Origin: JAXGYX01 sp964487355
Lineage (GTDB): Bacteria; Bacillota; Clostridia; Saccharofermentanales; Fastidiosipilaceae
DNA: 64,000 nucleotides
Assembly: GCA_964487355.1 (NCBI GenBank)
Contig: CAZAPS010000002.1
Span: 44,594-108,593, forward strand
Direction of reading: 5' to 3'
Each line of letters starts with the position of its first letter. Within the stretch, counting starts at the first letter, position 1. Of the stretch, positions 25,154 to 33,946 are shown piece by piece. The notes below the pieces were generated by a model. That model made no database searches, was not told the origin of the DNA, and saw nothing but the letters and a program-made list of their open reading frames with translations. A program made the position numbers and the translations under genes.

Positions 25154-25450
25154 CTACGAATTGTCTAAATATTTTTGTATCCAACGTATGACCGGATTAT
25201 CTTCACCCGGTTTCGCCTCATCCGCCTCTCGCACAATGTAAGTATCCATTCGGGGGGTCAATCCCGTCAGATCTGCGCAGGCGACTTGGCAGGCGTTCAT
25301 AACCAGCAGCAGGTCAAAAGGTTCGCCGCTGCTGGTATAAACAATATTCAGTTGGTCGGGATAATGTTCCCGTATATAATCGACCAACTCGACGCGGTCG
25401 AATTGTACATTGCAACCACCGCAATACTTCACTCCGAGTGTCAACGCCAT
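25154..25450 (-). CDS. Small CGGC-motif protein of unknown function
   Basis: A 98-residue protein starting MALTLGVKYCGGCNVQFDRV, with two further Cys in the middle (MNACQVACADL). CGGC-containing proteins of this kind occur across anaerobic Bacillota and are thought to bind metal, but I know of no assigned function. It starts 3 nt after the abfD stop, probably translated by coupling, and lies 18 nt before the CoA-transferase gene. Its place inside the 4-hydroxybutyrate cluster suggests a role in that pathway, for example Fe-S or redox support of the dehydratase; this is inference. Confidence 0.8.
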   Translation of the reverse strand: MALTLGVKYCGGCNVQFDRVELVDYIREHYPDQLNIVYTSSGEPFDLLLVMNACQVACADLTGLTPRMDTYIVREADEAKPGEDNPVIRWIQKYLDNS

Positions 25451-25453
25451 TAA

Positions 25454-26926
25454 TCAGTGCTCAGTGTCGGGGCCGTTAAGAGAGTCATCGATATGGGCGA
25501 TCCGCTTGGCCAGCTCTTTTTTCGCTTCTATGTTGCTCTGACGCTGAATCATGATGCGTTGCGCCTGTGGAGATCCCGCGCCGTGCATCGACTCCGTCAG
25601 GTAGCCGACCGCCGCCGTGCCCAATGTCAGGTTTTCAACCAGACGCATGACACGCATACGGTTCTCGGTGGCGATGTCGCTTCTGCCACGCAGATATTTG
25701 CGCACGTAAGGACCCAGTTTCTCACTTCTCAAGTCCGCCTCGGACGGCTGGGAAACCATGATGCCGCCGGCGATATCCTGAGCCAGTCTGGAGATTTCAT
25801 AAGGGAAGCGCGTCACATTCTGCTTGTTGATATTGGCCAGCAACATGTCGATCTCGTAGTTGCCCGCGGCGGTCAGGTGACCTTCATGTGAGCAAGCCAG
25901 CCCTGAGCAGTAGATGGTCTCGTTGAGATGAATCATTTCGATCAGTTTGTCTTTGATATGGGAGGCTTTGGGCACGCCATTGTAATCCGCGGCCAACGCC
26001 GTCGCGCCAATCAGCACATCACCCACACCCACTTTGCAGACATAGCTCTGTCTGTGATAGCCCGCAAAGCGTTCCACCACGACACCGGCAAATTCGGTCT
26101 CTCCATTCATAAAGATGCGCTCGTTCGGCACAAATACATCTTCAAAGATAACCAACGCCTCGGTGCCGCCATAGGTCCGGTTGCCCAGATCGATATCCGC
26201 TCCTTCTTCCAGTTTGCGGGTGTCGCAGGACTGACGTCCATAAATCATGAAGATACCTTCGGCGTCGGTCGGCAGCGCGAAACTGATCGCGTAGTCTTTG
26301 TCTTCGGGGCGCAACGAGATCGTCGGCATCACGAGGACTTCATGAGAGTTGACCATACCGGTCTGATGAGCCTTCGCGCCGCGCACCACGACGCCGTCCG
26401 GGCGACGTTCCACCACGCGCAGATATTGATCGGGGTCATCCTGCATGCTGGGTGATTTGCCACGATCGCCTTTGGGGTCGGTCATCGCGCCGTCGACCAC
26501 CAGGTCTTCAGTTTGGATCATTTTCCAATATTCTTTAAAACGTTCATGATAGTCGGTGCCATGGGCCTTGTCGATATCGTACGTCGTGCTGTAGGTCGCG
26601 TTCGCGGCGTCCAGTCCAACACAGCGTTGGAAGCACGAAGCCGTCTGCTGTCCGAGCATCCTTTGCATTTTGATTTTTTTGACCAAATCGTCCGTGCTCT
26701 GATGAATATGTGTGAAGCGGTTGATTTTCTCGCCGGTCATATGGGAAGTGGCGGTCATCAAATCCTCATATTCCGGTTTTTCGGCATACTCAAAAGTCGC
26801 TGCCAATGAGTTCAGTGAGGGGCGAATGATCGGATGGTCGACCAGGTTGTCGACTTTCTCTCCGAACATGTAGACTTGCATGTTTAGTTTGCGCAAACTT
26901 TCGATGTACTCGTTTTTTGTTTTCAT
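25454..26926 (-). CDS. abfD: 4-hydroxybutyryl-CoA dehydratase / vinylacetyl-CoA isomerase
   Basis: Fe-S/FAD radical enzyme converting 4-hydroxybutyryl-CoA to crotonyl-CoA. The 490 residues belong to the 4-hydroxyphenylacetate 3-hydroxylase superfamily, but the cluster ligands and context mark the dehydratase. CFQRC (Cys98 and Cys102) matches Cys99/Cys103 of the C. aminobutyricum enzyme, and His291 matches His292. The third Cys is at 297, one residue closer to His than the reported 292/299 pair. Other conserved pieces are HQTGMVNSHEVLVMPTISLR and TYGGTEALVIFEDVFVPNER. GGAGAG lies upstream and a promoter at 27045-27073 precedes it. Confidence 0.92.
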   Translation of the reverse strand: MKTKNEYIESLRKLNMQVYMFGEKVDNLVDHPIIRPSLNSLAATFEYAEKPEYEDLMTATSHMTGEKINRFTHIHQSTDDLVKKIKMQRMLGQQTASCFQRCVGLDAANATYSTTYDIDKAHGTDYHERFKEYWKMIQTEDLVVDGAMTDPKGDRGKSPSMQDDPDQYLRVVERRPDGVVVRGAKAHQTGMVNSHEVLVMPTISLRPEDKDYAISFALPTDAEGIFMIYGRQSCDTRKLEEGADIDLGNRTYGGTEALVIFEDVFVPNERIFMNGETEFAGVVVERFAGYHRQSYVCKVGVGDVLIGATALAADYNGVPKASHIKDKLIEMIHLNETIYCSGLACSHEGHLTAAGNYEIDMLLANINKQNVTRFPYEISRLAQDIAGGIMVSQPSEADLRSEKLGPYVRKYLRGRSDIATENRMRVMRLVENLTLGTAAVGYLTESMHGAGSPQAQRIMIQRQSNIEAKKELAKRIAHIDDSLNGPDTEH

Positions 26927-27044
26927 TTTTTCTCTCCTAAATTACCCGAGAATACACATGTGCCAAATCGTTCTGATCTAAAGAAGGGCGTATGAACTTT
27001 CACGTTCCCGGCGCGCGCACAGCGAACCGCGACCGTCGACTGGT

Positions 27045-27073
27045 AGTATAGCAAAAAAGCGGCAAACTGTCGA
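27045..27073 (-). promoter_or_regulatory. Promoter of abfD and the downstream butyrate genes
   Basis: Minus strand: TCGACA (27068-27073), 17-nt spacer, TATACT (27045-27050). The leader to abfD is about 110 nt. GTCGAC palindromes occur at 27035-27040 and 27069-27074, flanking the promoter core. Confidence 0.65.
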
Positions 27074-27102
27074 CAATCTCACGGATTTGTATATCTTATG
27101 GG

Positions 27103-28215
27103 TTAGAGTCGCGCTTGGAATATTTCCGCCAGCGCGTTGGTGTCGAGATACAACTCATTATTCTTGAGCAATCTTTGCTGATTGTCGAAGGTCATCTGAG
27201 CGAAAACGCCAACGTCTTCCTGAGTGGCTCCATAGGCGCTCATTTTCTCGAGCGGAGCAACTTCGTTCAGCAAATCTTCAAGAGCGTCAAGCGCGTTTTT
27301 CTCTTTGCCCAGCACTCTCTTCAGCACTTCTTTCAATTTCAGTATTCTGCCACCCGGATTGTGTTTTTCATAATATTTTAGAGTCTCAATAAAGAACTGA
27401 TAGCAGGCCTCACCGTGCGGAACGTGAAACTTTCCACCAAACGCGAAAGCCATCGCGTGAACCGTCCCACATCCGGAAACAACAAATGACAGACCGGCAT
27501 AACAGGATGCCAGCATATATTGCTCGTTCTCCTGGAAGCGCGCGTCAGCCCCGCATTCACGCACGTTCAGATAGCCGGTCAAAATCATCTCGATGGCGTT
27601 GATGGCGAACATCTCCGTGAATGGATTCCAGTTTTTGCTGACCAGCGCCTCGGTGGCGTGAATCAAAGCGTCGACCGTGGTGTTGCAATATAGTTTATAA
27701 GGAATGGTGTTGAGCATTTCCGGAATCAGAACCGCGTAATCCGGATACATCGCGGTGTTTTGCACACCCATCTTCAAATCCATGCGAGTGCGGTTCATGA
27801 CGGCGACGTTGGTAATCTCACTGCCGGTGCCGGCGGTGGTTGGAACACAGATCAAATGTCTTTCTTTGACCACATTTTTAGGATCTTCGTAGAGATCGTC
27901 CAAACTCGGAGTCCGTTTCAAGGCGACAAACTTGCCAATGTCCATCACAGCGCCACCGCCAATCGCGATCAAGCGATTGAAGTCATGCTTGTCAACATCT
28001 TTCATGATCGCCGCGACCATTGTGTCGGTCGGCTCACCTTCACCGTACTCTTCCTGGTAAATAACTTTACATTGTGGGTTCACTTCAGTTAGCAGAGGTT
28101 CATATATATATTTATTAGTTAGAACCAAATCGTCGGAATTCACCTGAAATTCCTCAACAAACTCCTTGAACGTGTCGCATCCGTGAATAATCGGGCCAAT
28201 TTGCATAAATCTCAT
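27103..28215 (-). CDS. 4hbD: 4-hydroxybutyrate dehydrogenase (iron-dependent alcohol dehydrogenase family)
   Basis: Reduces succinate semialdehyde to 4-hydroxybutyrate with NAD(P)H. The 370 residues have the group III Fe-ADH fold. The NAD-binding GGGAVMDIGKFVAL lies at about 86-99, and CVPTTAGTGSEITNVAVMN at about 123. The metal-binding region includes TTVDALIHATEAL, GCGTVHAMAFAFGGKFHVPH and following residues. Adjacent abfD and the CoA-transferase make 4-hydroxybutyrate the likely product over other alcohols. The CoA-dependent succinate semialdehyde dehydrogenase expected for a succinate route is not in this window. Confidence 0.87.
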   Translation of the reverse strand: MRFMQIGPIIHGCDTFKEFVEEFQVNSDDLVLTNKYIYEPLLTEVNPQCKVIYQEEYGEGEPTDTMVAAIMKDVDKHDFNRLIAIGGGAVMDIGKFVALKRTPSLDDLYEDPKNVVKERHLICVPTTAGTGSEITNVAVMNRTRMDLKMGVQNTAMYPDYAVLIPEMLNTIPYKLYCNTTVDALIHATEALVSKNWNPFTEMFAINAIEMILTGYLNVRECGADARFQENEQYMLASCYAGLSFVVSGCGTVHAMAFAFGGKFHVPHGEACYQFFIETLKYYEKHNPGGRILKLKEVLKRVLGKEKNALDALEDLLNEVAPLEKMSAYGATQEDVGVFAQMTFDNQQRLLKNNELYLDTNALAEIFQARL

Positions 28216-28261
28216 GGTTCACTCTCTTTCTCTGCCTAGGTCTGAAAGCAGCTAGTAAAAT

Positions 28262-28278
28262 TAACAGATCTCCTGTTA
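28262..28278. promoter_or_regulatory. Candidate operator for the 4-hydroxybutyrate dehydrogenase gene
   Basis: Perfect inverted repeat TAACAG-ATCTC-CTGTTA, 12-28 nt downstream of the inferred transcription start. It does not match the Rex consensus or another operator I know. Confidence 0.4.
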
Positions 28279-28296
28279 TTGCGTAACTTTATATTA

Positions 28297-28324
28297 ATTC
28301 TAACAGTGATTTTCATTCTTTCAA
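28297..28324 (-). promoter_or_regulatory. Promoter of 4hbD
   Basis: Minus strand: TTGAAA (28319-28324), 16-nt spacer, TAGAAT (28297-28302). Leader about 75 nt. Confidence 0.65.
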
Positions 28325-28474
28325 TCTCATTGTTGTCTGAAATGTAGTATTCAAAGGAGTAGCGAATAGGAAACGATCAGGATTTAATCAATACTTGCCA
28401 CCGTCCAACGCGCAATGCCCAAAACAAGCGCATGGCGAACAAATCGGAAACCGCGATTTTGCCTCGATACTTGA

Positions 28475-29371
28475 TCATTTGTTGGCGTACTTGGGCAGAC
28501 GAAGTGTGAGATTGGCGTGAGTTTTCCCCTCTGTGTTTGTCCACACACCTAATTTCGCCGTGACCTCCCCGTGCTTTTCACAACAATAGTGAGCTGTGAA
28601 ACTTTTCTTTTTTGCCTTCCAGGCCGTCTTTCGAAATAAGGGTCGCTCACAGGCCGGACAATTTAGTTCCAACCGATCGACGGTCCGATAAACCTCTTCA
28701 CCTTCCCGAAAAGATGTCGGGTCCAGACGAATGACCGCTTTACGATTTAAATTGGGATCATAGGCATATCGTTGAACAAAACTGTAGGTGTCGACGGAAT
28801 CGTGAAGGCGGGTCTTTTGCTTCATTAAAGCACGCAAAATCGCGCCGGTGAACCAGGCATCATCCGTCGCGTTGTGAAATGTGCGCTCGGGCGGGGCGAC
28901 GATACCCAGCTGTTCGACCGCGTGGCTCACACTCCGCTGAGGCACTTTTTGATCCACCAATACGTGAAACAAATGTTGAACATCCAGACAGTGTTCCGGC
29001 AGGCGGGACGGTAGTTCATAAAACGCCAAGTTTTCTTTTAGCGGACGCAGATCATTGTCGCTCCAGCTACAAAATATAAATGGTCCGCCACACCAGCGCA
29101 TAAAGCGCCGCGCGGCGGACTCAAATGGTTCTCCATCCCGCAACAGATCGGTCCATCTTTGCCGGGTCAGGCCGGCTACCCAGGGATTGAGTTTTTGATA
29201 GATTTTAGGTTGCACCAGCGCACTGAACTCATCGACAAATTCCAGCCGGGAATTCATGCGGATCGCTCCGATTTCCGTTATTTCATAAGGTAGTTTCTCA
29301 CGAATGGATTTTTCCACTCGACAGCGAGGTCCGGCCATGTTCCACTCTAGATCAAATACAACATATTCCAT
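28475..29371 (-). CDS. DEDD-family 3'-5' exonuclease with C-terminal zinc ribbon
   Basis: A 298-residue exonuclease-fold protein (RNase T/DnaQ superfamily, related to KapD-type proteins). Motif Exo I is VVFDLEWN, with the Glu replacing the middle of the usual DxE at residues 6-8. The second Asp lies in SWSDNDLRPL, and the last part in FHNATDDAWFTGAIL. The final ~70 residues hold CPAC...CCEKH, a probable zinc ribbon. I start at ATG 29371 (GAGG 6 nt upstream); the frame reaches back 14 codons more without a ribosome site. Substrate, RNA or DNA, unknown. Confidence 0.8.
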   Translation of the reverse strand: MEYVVFDLEWNMAGPRCRVEKSIREKLPYEITEIGAIRMNSRLEFVDEFSALVQPKIYQKLNPWVAGLTRQRWTDLLRDGEPFESAARRFMRWCGGPFIFCSWSDNDLRPLKENLAFYELPSRLPEHCLDVQHLFHVLVDQKVPQRSVSHAVEQLGIVAPPERTFHNATDDAWFTGAILRALMKQKTRLHDSVDTYSFVQRYAYDPNLNRKAVIRLDPTSFREGEEVYRTVDRLELNCPACERPLFRKTAWKAKKKSFTAHYCCEKHGEVTAKLGVWTNTEGKTHANLTLRLPKYANK

Positions 29372-29432
29372 CACTGACCTCATATTCAGGAGAAGTTTCA
29401 TCATCCACGCCAAATCGCCGGCGCGTTAAAGA

Positions 29433-30053
29433 TCAAGTGAAGCGGCGAATCGTCACGATTGGATACCGCCCACCGGCCAGGCGCCATGGTGTCTCCTCTA
29501 TTCTACCTTGATTGGTGTTGACATGACAAACGTTGCCATCTCCGACATATATGCCCACATGGGTCGCGGTGCCGGAGTTTTTGGAATCATACAAGACGAT
29601 GTCCCCTTCCTGCAAATCCGCGGCGTCCACCTCTGTGCCCACACCAAAATACTGGAAGGTGGTGCGTGGAACCTCAATGTTGTTTTTCGCCATTACATGC
29701 TGTACATACAAAGAACAGTCAAATGATCCGCGAGGACCGATCAGCTCGCGGGCGGTTCGGACTATGCCCCGATTGATGCTGATTTTCGCCGCCTTCGCGG
29801 CGGATTGTCCTATCAGTTCGCTACGCTCTTGAGCTTTTCGCGACGCGGCACGCAGGTCCAGATTGGACGGCATGCGCACCGCCACTTTACATGACTCAGT
29901 CTTGACAGCCACTATTTCTTCATTATTCAACGCCTTCGCGGATATTGTGTTTCCACCCATTAATTGGGTCAAAACGATAATCACTGTTACCATCACTTTC
30001 AACAAACCGAACGGAATCGTTCGCATATTGAAAGCCACTGCCTTTGCTTTCAT
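29433..30053 (-). CDS. Secreted NlpC/P60 family cell-wall hydrolase
   Basis: Cys peptidase cutting peptidoglycan stem peptides. The 206 residues begin with a signal segment (about 1-40, KVMVTVIIVLTQLMGG, then TISAKA). After a helical spacer comes the NlpC/P60 domain, with the catalytic Cys in GSFDCSLYVQHVM (about residue 113) and His in TATHVGIYVGDG; the third polar site is CHVNT. No SH3 or LysM cell-wall binding module. I start at ATG 30053, 7 nt after GAGAGG. Conserved QEGDIVLYDS is typical of the family. Confidence 0.9.
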   Translation of the reverse strand: MKAKAVAFNMRTIPFGLLKVMVTVIIVLTQLMGGNTISAKALNNEEIVAVKTESCKVAVRMPSNLDLRAASRKAQERSELIGQSAAKAAKISINRGIVRTARELIGPRGSFDCSLYVQHVMAKNNIEVPRTTFQYFGVGTEVDAADLQEGDIVLYDSKNSGTATHVGIYVGDGNVCHVNTNQGRIEETPWRLAGGRYPIVTIRRFT

Positions 30054-30071
30054 TAAAATACCTCTCAAATG

Positions 30072-30133
30072 TTGCAAACATATTACAGATTTTTGCAATG
30101 TTTGAATTCTACATTAGAGGTTCGATCGCGCAA
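30072..30133 (-). promoter_or_regulatory. Promoter and inverted repeat before the NlpC/P60 gene
   Basis: Minus strand: TTGCGC (30128-30133), 16-nt spacer, TAGAAT (30106-30111). Immediately downstream an inverted repeat TTGCAAA/TTTGCAA (30072-30078 and 30092-30098) covers roughly +1 to +27, a possible operator or leader hairpin. The rest of the ~300-nt gap to rpoC is AT-rich with nothing else recognised apart from the terminator at 30262-30300. Confidence 0.45.
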
Positions 30134-30261
30134 GTGGATTCTTTGTTTTTTGTTTAAATCTTCTAAACAATATCAAGAGTTAATCAACTATTCGGATTAT
30201 TTATCTATATTTGCACAATAATTTCAATTACTAAACTCAATGAAACGCCTTGTTTTCAACT

Positions 30262-30300
30262 GAAAAACCCGCGGTCGCTTCATTCGGCCACGGGTTTTTT
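30262..30300. terminator. Terminator after rpoC
   Basis: Stem ACCCGCGG (30267-30274) with CCACGGGT (30288-30295), one mismatch. On the minus strand it is followed by a T-run (GGGTTTTTC) and on the plus strand by T6. It would end the rpoBC transcript. Confidence 0.8.
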
Positions 30301-30359
30301 GATCATTTTATGATAATTTAATCAGCGATATAATTTGCTGAAAATCGCCGCTCAACGCG

Positions 30360-33300
30360 TCAAACGATGGTTCGCTCAGCTTCAATCAGAGCGCGATTAT
30401 CCTCAATATTCGGCACCGGTGTAACATTTCGGTAACTTTTGATTCCGGTGCCGGCGGGAATCAGTTTACCGATGATGACGTTCTCTTTGAGACCCAACAA
30501 CGGGTCCACTTTCTTCTTTACCGCCGCGTCGGTCAGCACCCGAGTGGTCTCCTGGAAGGAGGCCGCGGACAAGAATGAATCGGTCGCCAACGATGCTTTG
30601 GTTATGCCAAGCAACACACGTTTGCCGACCGCGGGCTCAGCGCCGCTCTTAACCAATTCCTCGTTGATGCGCTTCATCTCGTAAAGGTCGATCATCGCGC
30701 CGGTCATCAAATCTGAGTCACCCGGACTTTCGACGCGGATCTTGCGCATCATCTGACGAGTGATGATCTCGACGTGCTTGTCATTGATCTCGACACCATT
30801 GTTTTTATAAACCTTGATGACTTCGGAGATGATGTAGTTTTGCACACCCTTGACACCTTTAATCTTCATGATGTCATGCGGATTCACCGAACCGTCGGTC
30901 AACAGATCGCCGGCTTCGATAAAGTCACCGCTTTCGACCAACAAGGGCGCGCTGAACGGAACGCTATAGATTTCACTCTCCAGTGAGTCACTATTTGTGA
31001 TCGTGACTTGCCGCTTGGATTTATCGGTCTCCTCAATCCGCACGATGCCGGAAATTTGACTCATCAGCGCCTGTCCTTTCGGTTTGCGCGCCTCAAACAA
31101 CTCCTCGACACGGGGCAGCCCCTGCGTGATGTCCTCGTACGAGGCGATTCCACCAGTATGGAAAGTACGCATTGTAAGCTGGGTACCGGGCTCACCGATT
31201 GACTGGGCAGCCATCACACCGACGGCCTCACCTTCCACGGTCGGTTGACCGGAGGCCAGGTTCATGCCATAGCAGTGTGAGCAGACACCATGTCTGGCGT
31301 TGCAGGTCAGTACCGAGCGGATCGCCACTTTTGTGATCTGAGCGGCCTCGATCGCCTCGGCGATCTTGCCGGTGATCATGCCGTTCGCCTTGATGATGAT
31401 CTCACCGGTTTCGGGATGGATGACATCCTGCGCGCAGTTTCGTCCGATGACGCGGTCATGCAAAGATTTCAAGACGCGTTTGGTGCTGCCGCTACCGGTC
31501 ATCAACGCGGTCACTTCAATATACTCTTCCGTTCCACATTCGTCACCGTTGATGATGACATCCTGCGCCACGTCGACCAGTCGACGGGTCAGATAACCCG
31601 AGTCGGCGGTTTTCAGCGCGGTATCGGAAAGCGCCTTACGGGCACCGTGCGAGGAGATGAAAAACTCCAACACGTTCATACCCTCGCGCAGATTGGATTT
31701 GATCGGAATCTCGATGACCTCTCCACTGGTCGCGGACATGTTTCCACGTATTCCCGCAAGCTGTTTGATTTGGTTCATCGAGCCACGCGCGCCGGAATCA
31801 GACATCATGAATATCGGATTGTCAGCCGGCAGACTGTCTTTCAAAGCTTCAGTGATGTCGTCGGTCGTTTTGCGCCAAACCTTGATGGTCGCCGCTTTGC
31901 GACCTTCTTCATTCAAGAGTCCACGTAAATACATATTATGGATTTTATCGACAGTCGCCTCAGCTTCAGCGATGTAAGTCTTTTTCACCTCCGGAACGAT
32001 CATGTCGAACACACCGATTGAAATACCGCTGCGAGTCGAGGCATGATAACCCATATCTTTAATTTGGTCCAACACCCGGGCCGTTTCGGTGATGCCGTTG
32101 ATATTGATGCATTTGTCTATAATCAGGCCGAGTTTCTTCTTATTTACTTGGAAATCAATTTCCGGCGTCAATCTGTTCTCAGCGATCGAACGGTCCACAA
32201 AGCCAAGATTTTGTGGGACGATCTCATTAAACAGCAGGCGTCCAAATGTGCATTCGACCAGTTGGGTTATCGTCTGCCCACTGAATTTACCCGTCATGCG
32301 GACTTTGATTTTGCTGTGAACCGTGATCTCATTCGCGTCAAAGGCCATCTGCGCCTCAGACAACGAGCTGAACGCGCGGCCGTCACCAATCTGATCCTCA
32401 CGTTCGGACGTCAGATAATAGATGCCAAGGACCATGTCCTGAGTCGGTACCGTGACCGGCTTTCCGTCCTGAGGCTTCAAAAGGTTGTTCGCGGACAACA
32501 TCAGGAAGCGGGCTTCCGCCTGAGCCTCGGCCGAAAGCGGCACATGGACCGCCATCTGATCGCCGTCAAAGTCCGCGTTGTAAGCGGTACAGACCAACGG
32601 ATGCAGCTTGATCGCGTGTCCTTCCACCAAGACCGGTTCAAACGCCTGAATGCCGAGTCGGTGCAAAGTTGGCGCGCGGTTAAGCAGGACAGGATGGTCT
32701 TTAATGACCTCTTCAAGAATATCCCAAACTTCGTCGGTGGCACGTTCCACCAGACGCTTGGCCGCTTTGATGTTTTGCGCGTGTCCGTCCTGGACCAGAC
32801 ATTTCATAACAAAGGGTTTGAACAGCTCAATCGCCATTTCCTTGGGTAGGCCACATTGATGCAGCTTTAGCTCGGGACCGACAACGATAACCGAACGTCC
32901 TGAATAGTCGACACGTTTGCCCAACAAGTTTTGTCTAAACCGTCCTTGTTTACCTTTCAGCAGGTCCGACAGTGATTTCAACGGTCGGTTGCCTGCTCCG
33001 GTGACCGGTCGGCCGCGGCGGCCATTGTCGATCAAAGCGTCAACCGCCTCTTGCAGCATGCGTTTCTCATTGCGCACGATGATTTCGGGGGCGCCCAGTT
33101 CGAGCAGCTTCTTCAAACGGTTGTTGCGGTTGATCACTCGGCGGTACAAGTCATTCAAATCTGAGGTCGCGAAGCGGCCGCCATCCAGTTGCACCATTGG
33201 GCGCAACTCCGGTGGCAAGACCGGCAACACCGAAAGGATCATCCAGCCGGGCCGTTGCGTGGACTTGGAGAACGCCTCGACAACCTCCAGCCGTTTGATC

Positions 33301-33920
33301 AAACGAACCTTCTTTTGGCCGGTGGCGTTTTCGAGTTCCAGTTTCAACTCTTCAGCATGTTTTTTGACTTCAATCCGGTCAAGCAATTCCTGAATCGCCT
33401 CGGCGCCCATTCCGGCGCGGAAGCTGTTTCGGCCGAATTCCTTTTCGGTCTGACGATATTCAAAATCGGTCAGTAATTGTTTGTATACTAAGTTCGTCTC
33501 TCCGGGATCCAGCACAATATAGCTGGCGAAGTAAAGCACTTTCTCCAGATTGCGCGGAGACATGTCCAAAATCAGGCCCATTCGGGATGGAATGCCTCTA
33601 AAATACCATATGTGAGAAACCGGGCTGGCCAGTTCGATATGTCCCATCCGCTCCCGCCGAACTTTGGATCTTGTCACCTCGACACCACAGCGATCGCAGA
33701 TGATGCCTTTGTAACGAATTTTCTTATATTTACCGCAATGACATTCCCAGTCCTTTGTCGGACCAAAAATCCGTTCGCAAAACAGACCGTCGCGTTCAGG
33801 TTTCAATGTGCGGTAGTTTATGGTCTCAGGTTTTTTCACCTCACCATGGGACCACTCCTTGATTTTTTCCGGAGCGGCCAGACCAATTTGGATTGATTTA
33901 ATATTGTTCATCTCTGACAT
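30360..33920 (-). CDS. rpoC: DNA-directed RNA polymerase subunit beta'
   Basis: Catalytic β' subunit, 1186 residues. It has the N-terminal zinc site CHCGKYKKIRYKGIICDRC (about 60-78), the active-site Mg motif NADFDGDQMAVH (about 450) and the second zinc site with CNARHGVCSHCYG (about 870). No large lineage insertions are apparent compared with other Bacillota. The start is ATG 33920, 11 nt after GGAAGGAG; a longer frame begins with TTG 33950, overlapping the rpoB stop. Cotranscribed with rpoB, and the two genes are 26 nt apart. Confidence 0.97.
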   Translation of the reverse strand: MSEMNNIKSIQIGLAAPEKIKEWSHGEVKKPETINYRTLKPERDGLFCERIFGPTKDWECHCGKYKKIRYKGIICDRCGVEVTRSKVRRERMGHIELASPVSHIWYFRGIPSRMGLILDMSPRNLEKVLYFASYIVLDPGETNLVYKQLLTDFEYRQTEKEFGRNSFRAGMGAEAIQELLDRIEVKKHAEELKLELENATGQKKVRLIKRLEVVEAFSKSTQRPGWMILSVLPVLPPELRPMVQLDGGRFATSDLNDLYRRVINRNNRLKKLLELGAPEIIVRNEKRMLQEAVDALIDNGRRGRPVTGAGNRPLKSLSDLLKGKQGRFRQNLLGKRVDYSGRSVIVVGPELKLHQCGLPKEMAIELFKPFVMKCLVQDGHAQNIKAAKRLVERATDEVWDILEEVIKDHPVLLNRAPTLHRLGIQAFEPVLVEGHAIKLHPLVCTAYNADFDGDQMAVHVPLSAEAQAEARFLMLSANNLLKPQDGKPVTVPTQDMVLGIYYLTSEREDQIGDGRAFSSLSEAQMAFDANEITVHSKIKVRMTGKFSGQTITQLVECTFGRLLFNEIVPQNLGFVDRSIAENRLTPEIDFQVNKKKLGLIIDKCININGITETARVLDQIKDMGYHASTRSGISIGVFDMIVPEVKKTYIAEAEATVDKIHNMYLRGLLNEEGRKAATIKVWRKTTDDITEALKDSLPADNPIFMMSDSGARGSMNQIKQLAGIRGNMSATSGEVIEIPIKSNLREGMNVLEFFISSHGARKALSDTALKTADSGYLTRRLVDVAQDVIINGDECGTEEYIEVTALMTGSGSTKRVLKSLHDRVIGRNCAQDVIHPETGEIIIKANGMITGKIAEAIEAAQITKVAIRSVLTCNARHGVCSHCYGMNLASGQPTVEGEAVGVMAAQSIGEPGTQLTMRTFHTGGIASYEDITQGLPRVEELFEARKPKGQALMSQISGIVRIEETDKSKRQVTITNSDSLESEIYSVPFSAPLLVESGDFIEAGDLLTDGSVNPHDIMKIKGVKGVQNYIISEVIKVYKNNGVEINDKHVEIITRQMMRKIRVESPGDSDLMTGAMIDLYEMKRINEELVKSGAEPAVGKRVLLGITKASLATDSFLSAASFQETTRVLTDAAVKKKVDPLLGLKENVIIGKLIPAGTGIKSYRNVTPVPNIEDNRALIEAERTIV

Positions 33921-33946
33921 CGATTTATTGACTCCTTCCGCGCTGA

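Noticed and set aside
25454..26926. 4-hydroxyphenylacetate 3-hydroxylase
   Set aside because: Same superfamily, but the CxxxC/His/Cys cluster ligands and the adjacent 4-hydroxybutyrate dehydrogenase and CoA-transferase identify the dehydratase.
32043..32849. 268-codon plus-strand open frame
   Set aside because: Antisense to the most conserved part of rpoC; no features of a real protein.
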